Positions 1-5,648 of a stretch of 9,146 nt of DNA are shown piece by piece. A program made the position numbers and the translations under genes. The stretch spans positions 1 through 9,146 of the forward strand of contig QFQB01000080.1 in the NCBI GenBank assembly GCA_003241475.1. The letters are read 5' to 3'. Under the pieces are notes generated by a model. The model was given only the letters and a program-made list of their open reading frames with translations, made no database searches and was not told the origin of the DNA. Every line of letters begins with the position of its first letter. Within the stretch, counting starts at the first letter, position 1. The stretch comes from Micavibrio aeruginosavorus. Lineage in GTDB: Bacteria > Pseudomonadota > Alphaproteobacteria > Micavibrionales > Micavibrionaceae.

Positions 1-22
1 CCATAAGAATTTTCTTCGTCAT
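1..22 (-). CDS. 5' end of an unidentified gene, cut by window edge
   Basis: Only the first codons are visible. Two in-frame ATGs exist, at 28 and at 22. The Shine-Dalgarno AGGAG at 31-35 lies only 2 bases from the first ATG but 8 bases from the second, so I chose 22; the protein would begin MTKKILM. A lysine-rich start followed by hydrophobic residues would suit a signal peptide or membrane protein, but seven residues cannot establish this. A possible EcfG-type promoter lies at 71-95, which would group it with the other small stress genes. No function can be assigned. Confidence 0.6.
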
Positions 23-70
23 TTTCATCTCTCCTGTAAGTCTGAATGGATATTCTTAGAATACTGCACT

Positions 71-95
71 AACCCGTAATTGCCTTGTTGGTTCC
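71..95 (-). promoter_or_regulatory. Possible EcfG-type promoter of the gene at the left edge
   Basis: On the minus strand GGAAC (95-91) is followed after exactly 16 bases by GGTT (74-71). The -35 and spacing match the EcfG consensus; the -10 differs at one base (GGTT instead of CGTT). A start site near 64 would give a leader of about 40 nt before the chosen ATG, similar to the leaders of the exact-match sites. The same GGTT variant also occurs inside a coding region at 7456-7480, so this match alone is not conclusive. Confidence 0.5.
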
Positions 96-106
96 CATTT
101 GTATGC

Positions 107-145
107 AAATAAAGAAGAAAACCGCAGGATAAATCCTACGGTTTT
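107..145 (-). terminator. Rho-independent terminator of the entericidin operon
   Basis: Read on the minus strand, a hairpin forms from CGGTTTT's complement at 139-145 pairing with 118-124, continued by 134-137 with 126-129 across one mismatch. It is followed leftwards by a T-rich tail (about 107-117). It sits 32 bases past the stop of the 58-residue membrane protein and ends that operon before the edge gene starts. On the plus strand no T tract follows, so it acts in one direction. Confidence 0.75.
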
Positions 146-176
146 CCGGCTTCTTGTGGAGCAAGAAATCTTATGT

Positions 177-353
177 CTATTTTGCGTCCGTGTGATCGTC
201 GATCTCGTCGCCGATTTCTTCAACGGTTTCACTCACGCTATCGCCTATTTTCTCCATCGGAGATTTCTGACGCTCTTGATACTGCATGACCAGAACGCCA
301 AGAATGCCCACAAGGATAACGGCGATAAGAACGAGAAGGCCTTTGTTGTTCAT
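177..353 (-). CDS. Small one-helix membrane protein with acidic tail (58 aa), unknown function
   Basis: This 58-residue protein starts MNNKGLLVLIAVILVG. Residues 5-23 form one clear transmembrane helix, followed by a short basic stretch (Q24-K35) and a strongly acidic C-terminal half with regularly spaced Gly, Ile and Val. That tail could form an amphipathic helix (residues 33-53). The likely topology is N-terminus anchored in the inner membrane; the side on which the tail lies cannot be told. The ATG is preceded by GGGAGAGAGG. It lies 12 bases downstream of the entericidin stop, so the two are almost certainly co-transcribed from the EcfG-type promoter at 562-586 and end at the hairpin at 107-145. 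I do not recognise a named family. The Gly/Glu-rich amphipathic tail resembles that of the entericidin next door, which suggests, but does not show, a joint function at the envelope. Confidence 0.8.
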   Translation of the reverse strand: MNNKGLLVLIAVILVGILGVLVMQYQERQKSPMEKIGDSVSETVEEIGDEIDDHTDAK

Positions 354-365
354 ATCCTCTCTCCC

Positions 366-509
366 TTAGTTTTTCGGCGGAACGGCTTCTTGTACACTTT
401 CACCGGCATTTTCAATATCTTCGCCGGCGCCGTGGAAGGTGTTCGAACAAGCGGCAAGCGACCCTACGGTCAAAAGCGCTACAATGGCTAAAGCAAATGT
501 CTTTTTCAT
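366..509 (-). CDS. Entericidin-family lipoprotein (47 aa)
   Basis: A 47-residue lipoprotein. Residues 1-20 are a type II signal peptide (KK followed by a hydrophobic core) ending in the lipobox Leu-Ala-Ala-Cys, so Cys21 would be lipidated. The mature part reads CSNTFHGAGEDIENAGES, the hallmark of the entericidin EcnA/EcnB family (Cys-Asn-Thr then Gly-x-Gly-x-Asp-Ile). Entericidins of Enterobacteria are tiny membrane lipoproteins linked to stationary-phase lysis, and ecnB there is under sigma-S. In alphaproteobacteria homologues are common, and their role is not well defined. The start is the only ATG, with AAGAG five bases upstream. First gene of a two-gene operon with the small membrane protein at 177-353. 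The EcfG-type promoter at 562-586 gives a leader of about 45 nt. Family assignment is confident; a lytic role here is inference. Confidence 0.88.
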   Translation of the reverse strand: MKKTFALAIVALLTVGSLAACSNTFHGAGEDIENAGESVQEAVPPKN

Positions 510-560
510 TTTTCTCTTCTTTCCTTATTGATTAATAGCTTGGTTTTAAAAGTGTTTTAT

Positions 561-594
561 CAACGAGCGTTTGACCCGAAGGTTCCGCTCGTTG
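561..594 (-). repeat. 9-bp inverted repeat, possible terminator of the holin-like gene, overlapping a promoter
   Basis: CAACGAGCG (561-569) is the exact complement of CGCTCGTTG (586-594), with a 16-base loop in which GACC/GGTTC can pair further. It begins 9 bases past the stop of the YqjE-like gene, so it could end that transcript. However, no proper T run follows on the minus strand (ATAAAACACTTTT). The repeat contains the -10 and touches the -35 of the next promoter, so it may be an operator, or a compact terminator-promoter junction. Confidence 0.5.
562..586 (-). promoter_or_regulatory. EcfG-type (general stress response) promoter of the entericidin operon
   Basis: On the minus strand GGAAC (586-582), 16 bases, then CGTT (565-562): an exact match to the alphaproteobacterial EcfG consensus GGAAC-N16/17-CGTT. 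The next base after the -35 is C, also as usual. Transcription should start near 555, about 45 nt before the entericidin ATG. The element is embedded in an inverted repeat (561-594). Confidence 0.85.
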
Positions 595-602
595 CTTATA
601 AT

Positions 603-1049
603 TTAGTGTATGCGTTCTCCGATGTGATCGGCTGCGGCGAATCCCGCAAGGGCGGCTACAAGAAGAGCGAGTTTGGGATTGTCCTTGATCGGTTCTTCGA
701 TTTCACCCATCAGGGATTTCAGCGTCCCTTCGATGTTGTCGAAAAAGCCGCCGTCGAACGCCGGTTTTTTAGTTACGGCTTTTCTGGCGTCGCGGCCATA
801 CTTTGCCCAAAAACCGATACAAAAGGCGACGGCTAGAACGACACCTCCCGTAATGGCTGCAGCGACAGGCATCGTAAAGCTTTCAAGAAGCCATCCATAT
901 CCCGCGATGCTTAGAAAAACTAATCCAAGCGCCGCCACACCGCCGGCGACGGCATAATACGCCACACCGACGGATGTCTTTTTCGCCGTCCGCACCGCCG
1001 TGCCAGCCAAAAGGCCCTGCACCAACAGTTCTTTTACGAGCGGATTCAT
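603..1049 (-). CDS. YqjE/holin-X-like membrane protein (148 aa)
   Basis: A hydrophobic 148-residue protein. Two strong transmembrane segments at about residues 27-55 and 60-82 are joined by a short turn. A basic stretch (K83-K95), a polar linker, and a third hydrophobic segment near residues 126-143 follow, the last introduced by KDNP, much like the C-terminal anchor of DUF883 proteins. The two-helix hairpin next to a DUF883 gene matches the layout of the yqjD-yqjE pair of Enterobacteria, whose YqjE belongs to the putative holin-X family; 'holin' is a family name and does not imply a phage. The ATG lies 5 bases after the upstream stop with only a weak ribosome site (GCGGAT), so translation is probably coupled. 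Promoter: the EcfG-type site at 1429-1453. Family placement rests on topology and context more than on residue motifs. Confidence 0.65.
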   Translation of the reverse strand: MNPLVKELLVQGLLAGTAVRTAKKTSVGVAYYAVAGGVAALGLVFLSIAGYGWLLESFTMPVAAAITGGVVLAVAFCIGFWAKYGRDARKAVTKKPAFDGGFFDNIEGTLKSLMGEIEEPIKDNPKLALLVAALAGFAAADHIGERIH

Positions 1050-1054
1050 GGGAA

Positions 1055-1384
1055 TTATCCGCGGCGGCCGAAGAACAGGCTTGCCAGCATGCCGCCGACA
1101 AAAGCGACCGCGAGCGACTGAACAGGATTTGCCTGAACGAAATTGCCCAGTTCGGCAATGCCGTCGCGTCCGCGCTCGCGGGCGATTTCCAGTTTTTCCA
1201 TCGCGATTTCTTCAGCGCGGGATAATTGCTTCCTGCCTTCGGTTTTCAAATCGCGGCCAAGGGTTCTGGCATCGTCACGCAAAACTTTGGCATCTTCTTT
1301 GAGCGTTTCGAGATCTTCGCGGATCGGGCTGATGTCGGCTTTGCTTTTCATGTTGGCGACTTCTTTGGAAATTGAGTTGGTCAT
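1055..1384 (-). CDS. DUF883 (YqjD/ElaB-like) membrane-anchored protein (109 aa)
   Basis: Residues 1-75 are charged and helical, rich in Glu, Lys and Arg with heptad-like spacing, probably a coiled coil. Residues 82-108 are the DUF883 signature: an Asn-Pro pair (N86-P87), a Gly-containing hydrophobic helix and a final Arg-Arg (GRRG). In E. coli, YqjD and ElaB are sigma-S-dependent, tail-anchored in the inner membrane, and YqjD is reported to bind stationary-phase ribosomes; the same role here is inference. The frame is open further upstream, but I chose the ATG at 1384 because AGGAG lies 7 bases before it and the longer version would run through the promoter. It is the first gene of a two-gene operon with the YqjE-like gene, 5 bases apart, read from the EcfG-type promoter at 1429-1453. 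Confidence 0.85.
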   Translation of the reverse strand: MTNSISKEVANMKSKADISPIREDLETLKEDAKVLRDDARTLGRDLKTEGRKQLSRAEEIAMEKLEIARERGRDGIAELGNFVQANPVQSLAVAFVGGMLASLFFGRRG

Positions 1385-1428
1385 ATGCTTGCTCCTTGTA
1401 TGTGCAAAATGATGTTTGATGCACTGCC

Positions 1429-1453
1429 AACGCAATTTCGTGCGCAAAGTTCC
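1429..1453 (-). promoter_or_regulatory. EcfG-type promoter of the DUF883/YqjE-like operon
   Basis: On the minus strand GGAAC (1453-1449), exactly 16 bases, then CGTT (1432-1429). This is an exact consensus match. A start near 1422 leaves a leader of about 38 nt with AGGAG close to the ATG at 1384. Directly upstream, CCCTG-TTTT-CAGGG (1465-1452) forms a short hairpin that overlaps the first two bases of the -35; it could help end the response regulator transcript, but it has no T tract. Confidence 0.87.
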
Positions 1454-1500
1454 CTGAAAACAGGGGGATAGGATATAGAGAACAGGATAAAAGGCGGAAA

Positions 1501-2226
1501 TCAGCCGTTTTTAATCTCGCCGCAGAACATATAACCCACCCCGCGGATGGTCTTTATGTATTGCGGCTCTTTGGGATCGTCGTTGAGCTTTTTACGAAGG
1601 CGGCCGATCTGTATATCGACAGCACGGTCGAAAGAATCGTAATCGGATTCGCGGGTCAATTCGAACAGACGCTCGCGGCTAAGCACTTTGTTCGGTGCGT
1701 CCACCAACGCTTCGAGCAATTTATATTCGCCCGTCGTCAAATCGGCGGAGCGGTTGTTCGCATCGAACATCTGGAATTGGGCGCGGTCGAGAATCCAGTC
1801 GCCAAAAGCCGTTTGCGTTTTTGCCTCCTCTACAGATTGGTTGGCAGGCGCAGGCGCTTTGTCTTCGGCGCGGCGGAGCACGGCTTTGATTCGCGCTGAA
1901 AGTTCGCGCATCTCAAAAGGCTTTGTCAGGTAATCGTCGGCGCCCATTTCTAGACAAACGATTTTCTCCGTCGTATCGGTCTTGCCGCTCACGACGATCA
2001 CGGGAATGGCATTGCCGCGCAATTGCGCCAAAAGGCTTATGCCGTCTGTGTCCGGCAATGTCAGATCAAGAAGAATGATATTGGGCGTGTTGTCCTGCAG
2101 GACAGCCATCAGTTCCGATCCGCTGCGCGCGGAGAGCATAGAATAGCCTTCACCCGATAAATAATGCCCGACGACCGTTTGCAGGCCTTCATCGTCATCT
2201 ACGCTCAGTATTGTCGCCTTAGGCAT
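1501..2226 (-). CDS. OmpR-family response regulator (241 aa)
   Basis: A cytoplasmic two-component transcription factor. Receiver domain at residues 4-118: acidic pocket D10/D11, phospho-acceptor D54 (ILLDLTLPDTDG), switch residue S80 and invariant K102 in LTKPF. A linker (about 119-137) leads to an OmpR/PhoB winged helix at about 140-236, with the typical DRAVDIQIGRLRKKL recognition helix and the IRGVGYMF wing. The frame extends to 2343, but the added residues look non-coding. The ATG at 2226 puts the receiver at the usual distance from the start and leaves room for a promoter; its ribosome site (AAGGA) is rather far, and the ATG at 2259 is the alternative. No kinase gene is directly adjacent, and the hybrid kinase at 2986-5235 lies beyond the sigma gene, so it is an orphan. 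The target genes are unknown. Divergent from the sigma gene. Confidence 0.9.
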   Translation of the reverse strand: MPKATILSVDDDEGLQTVVGHYLSGEGYSMLSARSGSELMAVLQDNTPNIILLDLTLPDTDGISLLAQLRGNAIPVIVVSGKTDTTEKIVCLEMGADDYLTKPFEMRELSARIKAVLRRAEDKAPAPANQSVEEAKTQTAFGDWILDRAQFQMFDANNRSADLTTGEYKLLEALVDAPNKVLSRERLFELTRESDYDSFDRAVDIQIGRLRKKLNDDPKEPQYIKTIRGVGYMFCGEIKNG

Positions 2227-2274
2227 TTTGGGCGGTTTTCCTTGGGAAATCTCGATCATTAATGGCTTGAAGTG

Positions 2275-2310
2275 ATTATATAAACTGTTTGTTACAAAAA
2301 AGATACAAAC
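2275..2310 (-). promoter_or_regulatory. Candidate response-regulator promoter with a TACAAA direct repeat
   Basis: On the minus strand a perfect TATAAT lies at 2280-2275, giving a start near 2268 and a leader of about 42 nt to the ATG at 2226. There is no good -35 at 16-18 bases. Instead, two TACAAA copies on the plus strand (2293-2298 and 2304-2309) are spaced 11 bases apart, and GTTTGT/ACAAAC (2287-2292, 2305-2310) is an inverted repeat. A direct repeat of one helical turn is the usual binding pattern of OmpR-family regulators, so activated self-control is possible. Confidence 0.35.
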
Positions 2311-2408
2311 TTTTTCGGAACTGAAACACAACGGAGAAATCACGGTTACGAAGCGGGCCTAACCTTTACCCATGACGACGCAACATGAAAACGAAATAGG
2401 AGCTTAAA

Positions 2409-2948
2409 ATGTTTGTACAAGCTGATCTGATCAACGAAATGCCGAAGCTACGCAAATTCGCCAGCAAGCTAACACGCAACAATGCAGAGACAGATGATCT
2501 GTTGCAAGCGACCTTGCTTCGGGCGTTGGAGAAAAACACCTATTTTGAAACGGGCACCGACCTGTTCAAATGGTCTTCCAAAATTATGTATAACATATTC
2601 GTGACGGATTACCGCCGCAAAACAAAATTCGAAACCCAGTATGACCCTGAGTTTCACATCGAAAATCGCTCGGTTGATGCCGATCAGCACACGAAACTGG
2701 AAGTCAAACTGATGGCTCAAGCCATGAACCAGATGTCGGCTGAGCATAAAGAAATCCTCGTAATGGTCTGCGTGAAAGGCATGCAGTATCAAGAAGTGGC
2801 AGATGTCCTTGAAATTCCGGTAGGCACCGTGCGCTCCAGACTGTCCCGTGCCCGCAACCAGTTGCTGGCTCTGATGGAAGGACCAGCAACACCTGGCTAC
2901 GGACAGAACATTGAGGAAATGGATATTGCCTTGATGAAAGCGGCTTAA
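2409..2948 (+). CDS. ECF sigma factor, EcfG-like (179 aa)
   Basis: An extracytoplasmic-function sigma-70 factor. Sigma region 2 spans about residues 8-73: the DDLLQATLLRAL segment binds core RNA polymerase and opens the -10, and WSSKIMYNIFVTDYRRK closes the region. Region 4 spans about 98-156, with the helix-turn-helix GMQYQEVADVLEIPVGTVRSRLSRAR (129-149) that contacts the -35. No sigma region 3 is present, as expected for ECF factors. A tail of about 20 residues follows. The length and the LPxLRxxAxxLTRxxxxxDDLLQ style fit the EcfG (ECF15) type, which reads GGAAC promoters; this subgroup call is by eye. AGGAG lies 7 bases before the ATG. No NepR or PhyR gene is adjacent, and I see no EcfG-type promoter of its own. 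Its transcript ends at the hairpin at 2991-3019, inside the converging kinase gene. Confidence 0.85.
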   Translation: MFVQADLINEMPKLRKFASKLTRNNAETDDLLQATLLRALEKNTYFETGTDLFKWSSKIMYNIFVTDYRRKTKFETQYDPEFHIENRSVDADQHTKLEVKLMAQAMNQMSAEHKEILVMVCVKGMQYQEVADVLEIPVGTVRSRLSRARNQLLALMEGPATPGYGQNIEEMDIALMKAA

Positions 2949-2985
2949 GCCACAGAGCACTGAAACGTCATATCATTGCGCCGAA

Positions 2986-5235
2986 TTAGGCAGCCTGGGT
3001 CCCCGACCCGGGCTGTTTTCCTTCCAGAACGCCAAGAATAGCACTCTTTAGGTCGGCTTCGACAATTGGCTTGGACAGATAATCGTCCATACCGGCCTCA
3101 ATGCATTTTTGCTTGTCTGCGACGAGCGCGTGAGCCGTCAAACCGATAATAGGCGTATGTCCCAGGGATTGCTCTTCTTCCACCTTGCGGATAATCCTAG
3201 AGGCTGTGAGCCCGTCCATTTCAGGCATTTGGATGTCCATGAGAATCAAATCGTAAGACTTGGCCTTCCACAACTGAACTGCCTCCAGCCCCGTTTTGGC
3301 AACATCGAAGGCGATATTGAGGGCGTTGAGCATATAGCTCAGAACGACGATATTGCCTTCGTAATCCTCCACCATGAGGACCTTATGCTGTTCGCCGATC
3401 ACGGATTTCAGGCGGTCGTTCAGTTTTTGCATCTGGATAACTTCGCGCATATCCATGGGTGCTTCGCTATTGCTTGCCGTGAAGGGCAGGATGACGGAGA
3501 AGATAGAGCCTTTACCCACTTCGCTTTCCACCTTGATCGTTCCGCCCATGATACCGGCAAGGCTTTTGCTGATGGGCAAACCCAATCCCGTGCCGCCGTA
3601 GCGGCGGGAAACGGATGAATCCGCCTGACGGAATTTTTCGAAGATAACGGGTAGCGCCATTTCGGGAATCCCGATCCCGCTATCGGCAACATCGATGCGC
3701 AATATATGCGAATCCCCGATCGGTTCGACGCGTGCGCGCACGGCAACAAAGCCTTTTTCCGTGAACTTGATGGCGTTGCCAATCAGGTTGATGAGAATCT
3801 GGCGAAGGCGGGCGCGGTCGCCGGTGAAAACACTGGATTTCACATCACTGTAATCGAAAGAAAAGTCCAGGAATTTTTCTTGGGCTTTTTGTGACATCAC
3901 GCTAATGACCTGCTCGAACAATTCTCCCAGCATGAATTTCTGGTTGTGAAGCTCAACCTCTCCGCTTTCGATTTTGGAAAAATCGAGAATGTCCGTGATA
4001 AGCTCTTTCAAGCTTTCCGTGCTGGTGCGCAGCGTGCGGACCAGCTTGCGGTTCTTCTCGTCCATCTCTTGTTCGTTCTGGCTCATGATTTCGGCGATGC
4101 CGCTGACGGCGGTGAGCGGCGTACGGATTTCATGGCTCATATGCGCAAGAAATTCACCCTTTGCCGCGCTGGCGGCTTCGGCGCGGTCACGCTCTTCTTT
4201 CAACTGGCGCTCGTGCTCCTTGATGTAGGAAACATCCGTGTGCGCGCCAATGAACCGGACGGGGTGCCCCTCTTCGTCGAACAGCGCCTTGCCGCGTCCG
4301 TGAATCCAGATCGGGCGGCCGGATTTTTCAACCATACGAAACACGCACGAAAACTCCGACAGGCTTCCGTTGATGTAGTTGTTGAAATTCTCCCAATAAA
4401 AATCTGAATCTTCCGCATACAGCATTTTGCGGAACAACTCTTCGTTCCCCTTTATTTCATCGTCATCATAACCCAGCATGGCCTTGAACTGAGGCGACCA
4501 GTAAATCTCATGTGTTTTCAAATCCCAGTCGAAAATACCATCATTGGAACCGCGGATCGCAAGGCGCATGCGCTCTTCCGATTCTTTCAGGCTGACCTCA
4601 ATGGCGGATACCTTCGATTGCGCTTCAAGCAAGAACCAGTTGAAGATCAGGATAATCAGGGAGGCGACAATGCCGCCGACCAAAAGGCTGATCTGGTATT
4701 TGTCGATAATACCGGAAACAATCCGCTCCCGTTGCATAAGGATCTTATATTCTTCATTGAGAACATCATTGGTCAGGCGCAACATGGAATCGCGGATGCT
4801 GACAACCTCTTTGTAATCATCGAGCCGTGGCCCGAATTCGGAATTTTGAAAGACATCGGCAACGCCATCAAGTGCATCTTTCATTCGCAAAGATAGATGC
4901 TCTATTTCGTTGATGCGCGTAACCTGCAACGGATTGTCGCTGATTTTCTGACGTAAATTTGCGATGTCGTTGGAGAGCTTGATCTTCGAAGATTCGTAAT
5001 TCTTTCCCGCCTCTTCGCTCCCACTAGAGACATAGGATCGTTGCATGGAAATAGTGACGATGATGGAATTAATGAGTTCCTGCGCGTTGATAATAACCTG
5101 TTGCGAATGGTTGACGCGTAAATCGGAAAGCTTGATGTCCTTGGACGATCTGAGGATATGATACCCAAGCCCACCGACACAAAGGGCCAGTATGAACGAA
5201 AAGATAATAAAATTACGGACCATCGAAGAATTCAT
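2986..5235 (-). CDS. Hybrid sensor histidine kinase: CHASE3-like, PAS, HisKA, HATPase, REC (749 aa)
   Basis: An inner-membrane sensor kinase. Transmembrane helices at about 9-28 and 182-203 enclose a helical periplasmic domain (30-180) that resembles CHASE3 (QRSYVSSGS, later ISDNPLQVTRINEIEHL). PAS with PAC follows (222-340), of the PAS_3 fold type (W237, W246, W310, then FIGAHTDVS). HisKA at 355-425 carries the phospho-acceptor H368 in HMSHEIRTP. The ATPase domain has N487 (N box), DSGIGIP at 518-524 (G1), FEKFRQ at 532-537 and GGTGLGLPIS at 547-556 (G2). A C-terminal receiver (617-735) has E623/D624, D667, T700 and K722. All catalytic residues are present, so it should be active. Output would go through an Hpt protein or another regulator outside the window. 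The ribosome site is weak; ATG 5223 is an alternative start. It converges on the sigma gene, 37 bases apart. A link to the stress response is positional only. Confidence 0.93.
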   Translation of the reverse strand: MNSSMVRNFIIFSFILALCVGGLGYHILRSSKDIKLSDLRVNHSQQVIINAQELINSIIVTISMQRSYVSSGSEEAGKNYESSKIKLSNDIANLRQKISDNPLQVTRINEIEHLSLRMKDALDGVADVFQNSEFGPRLDDYKEVVSIRDSMLRLTNDVLNEEYKILMQRERIVSGIIDKYQISLLVGGIVASLIILIFNWFLLEAQSKVSAIEVSLKESEERMRLAIRGSNDGIFDWDLKTHEIYWSPQFKAMLGYDDDEIKGNEELFRKMLYAEDSDFYWENFNNYINGSLSEFSCVFRMVEKSGRPIWIHGRGKALFDEEGHPVRFIGAHTDVSYIKEHERQLKEERDRAEAASAAKGEFLAHMSHEIRTPLTAVSGIAEIMSQNEQEMDEKNRKLVRTLRTSTESLKELITDILDFSKIESGEVELHNQKFMLGELFEQVISVMSQKAQEKFLDFSFDYSDVKSSVFTGDRARLRQILINLIGNAIKFTEKGFVAVRARVEPIGDSHILRIDVADSGIGIPEMALPVIFEKFRQADSSVSRRYGGTGLGLPISKSLAGIMGGTIKVESEVGKGSIFSVILPFTASNSEAPMDMREVIQMQKLNDRLKSVIGEQHKVLMVEDYEGNIVVLSYMLNALNIAFDVAKTGLEAVQLWKAKSYDLILMDIQMPEMDGLTASRIIRKVEEEQSLGHTPIIGLTAHALVADKQKCIEAGMDDYLSKPIVEADLKSAILGVLEGKQPGSGTQAA
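2991..3019 (+). terminator. Strong terminator of the sigma gene, inside the kinase coding sequence
   Basis: A 10-bp stem (2991-3000 with 3006-3015, all pairs formed, one of them a G-T wobble), loop CCCCG, followed by TTTT and a pyrimidine-rich tail. It begins 42 bases past the sigma stop and works only on the plus strand. It lies wholly within the last codons of the opposing histidine kinase, where it encodes the tail PGSGTQAA. Confidence 0.8.
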
Positions 5236-5291
5236 GCGACTACTCTTTTATATCCTGCGTTCCAAAAACCTCTGATTTTCCTAGCAAATTG

Positions 5292-5320
5292 ATAGAAAAC
5301 ATTTTTTTGGAAACGGTCAA
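5292..5320 (-). promoter_or_regulatory. Weak candidate sigma-70 promoter of the hybrid kinase
   Basis: On the minus strand TTGACC (5320-5315) is followed after 17 bases by TTCTAT (5297-5292). The -35 is good and the -10 is poor. A start near 5285 would leave about 50 nt before the kinase ATG. It sits immediately after the DUF1328 terminator, which is a sensible place for a new promoter. No EcfG-type site precedes the kinase. Confidence 0.3.
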
Positions 5321-5322
5321 TG

Positions 5323-5350
5323 AAAAAACGGCACCGTGAAGATGCCGTTT
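5323..5350 (-). terminator. Rho-independent terminator of the DUF1328 gene
   Basis: Read on the minus strand, AAACGGCA (5350-5343) pairs with TGCCGTTT (5333-5326) around a 9-base loop, and the stem runs into a run of six T (5328-5323). It lies 18 bases past the DUF1328 stop and separates it from the kinase transcript. Confidence 0.85.
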
Positions 5351-5368
5351 CTTCGAAATTCATTAAAT

Positions 5369-5545
5369 TTACACCGGCGGTACCTTGCCTCTGATAACGC
5401 TCATGACGGCCGCCACGAGGAAAAGCACTAAAAAGACTATGAAAATCAACTTGGCAATCTCTACAGCCGAAGCTGCAATTCCGCCAAACCCGAATATTGC
5501 GGCAATAATAGCCACGACCAGAAAGGCCAGCGCCCAATTAAGCAT
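5369..5545 (-). CDS. DUF1328 (YtjA-like) small membrane protein (58 aa)
   Basis: A 58-residue, almost wholly hydrophobic protein starting MLNWALAFLVVAIIAAIFGF. Two transmembrane helices (about 3-19 and 31-48) are joined by the conserved FGFGGIA loop; a short basic tail ends in RGKVPPV. The MLNWA start, the GFGGIA turn and the IAKLIFIVFLVLFLV second helix are the DUF1328/YtjA family pattern, and the length is normal. Family function is unknown; members are common in stress-linked loci of proteobacteria. The start is set by AGGAG 6 bases before the ATG. A single-gene unit: EcfG-type promoter at 5589-5613 upstream, hairpin with T tract at 5323-5350 downstream. Divergent from the 58-residue anti-sigma-like gene. 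Confidence 0.92.
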   Translation of the reverse strand: MLNWALAFLVVAIIAAIFGFGGIAASAVEIAKLIFIVFLVLFLVAAVMSVIRGKVPPV

Positions 5546-5588
5546 TTTTTTCTCCTGATTTCTTTGTTAAATTCATCTCAGAGATGCC

Positions 5589-5613
5589 AACAAACAGCTT
5601 TGGCGAAAGTTCC
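5589..5613 (-). promoter_or_regulatory. EcfG-type promoter of the DUF1328 gene
   Basis: On the minus strand GGAAC (5613-5609), 16 bases, then TGTT (5592-5589). There is one mismatch in the -10 (TGTT for CGTT); -35 and spacing are exact. A start near 5582 gives a leader of about 37 nt. Its -35 stands 12 bases from the -35 of the divergent promoter at 5626-5650. Confidence 0.7.
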
Positions 5614-5648
5614 GGTCAGCTTTATGGAACCATAACCCCTGCTGACCG
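5613..5648. repeat. 8-bp inverted repeat inside the divergent stress promoters
   Basis: CGGTCAGC (5613-5620) is mirrored exactly by GCTGACCG (5641-5648), 20 bases apart. It brackets the plus-strand -35, overlaps its -10 by two bases, and touches the minus-strand -35. Being in a divergent region it cannot be a terminator of either gene; an operator or chance are the options. Repeats of this size occur several times by chance in 9 kb. Confidence 0.4.

Noticed and set aside
99..491. 130-codon plus-strand open frame over the entericidin operon
   Set aside because: It runs through the terminator hairpin and is antisense to two small genes with ribosome sites, a lipobox and a stress promoter.
603..1049. 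Phage remnant suggested by the 'holin' resemblance
   Set aside because: No other phage gene is nearby, and the pairing with a DUF883 gene and a stress promoter points to the cellular YqjE-like family.
2318..2350. GGAAC at 2318 as an EcfG promoter of the sigma gene
   Set aside because: No CGTT occurs at 16 or 17 bases; the nearest similar word (CGGTT) is 21 bases away.
2469..2960. Long open frame on the minus strand opposite the sigma gene
   Set aside because: It is antisense to a clear ECF sigma gene, shows no family pattern, and is explained as a shadow of the codon use of the real gene.
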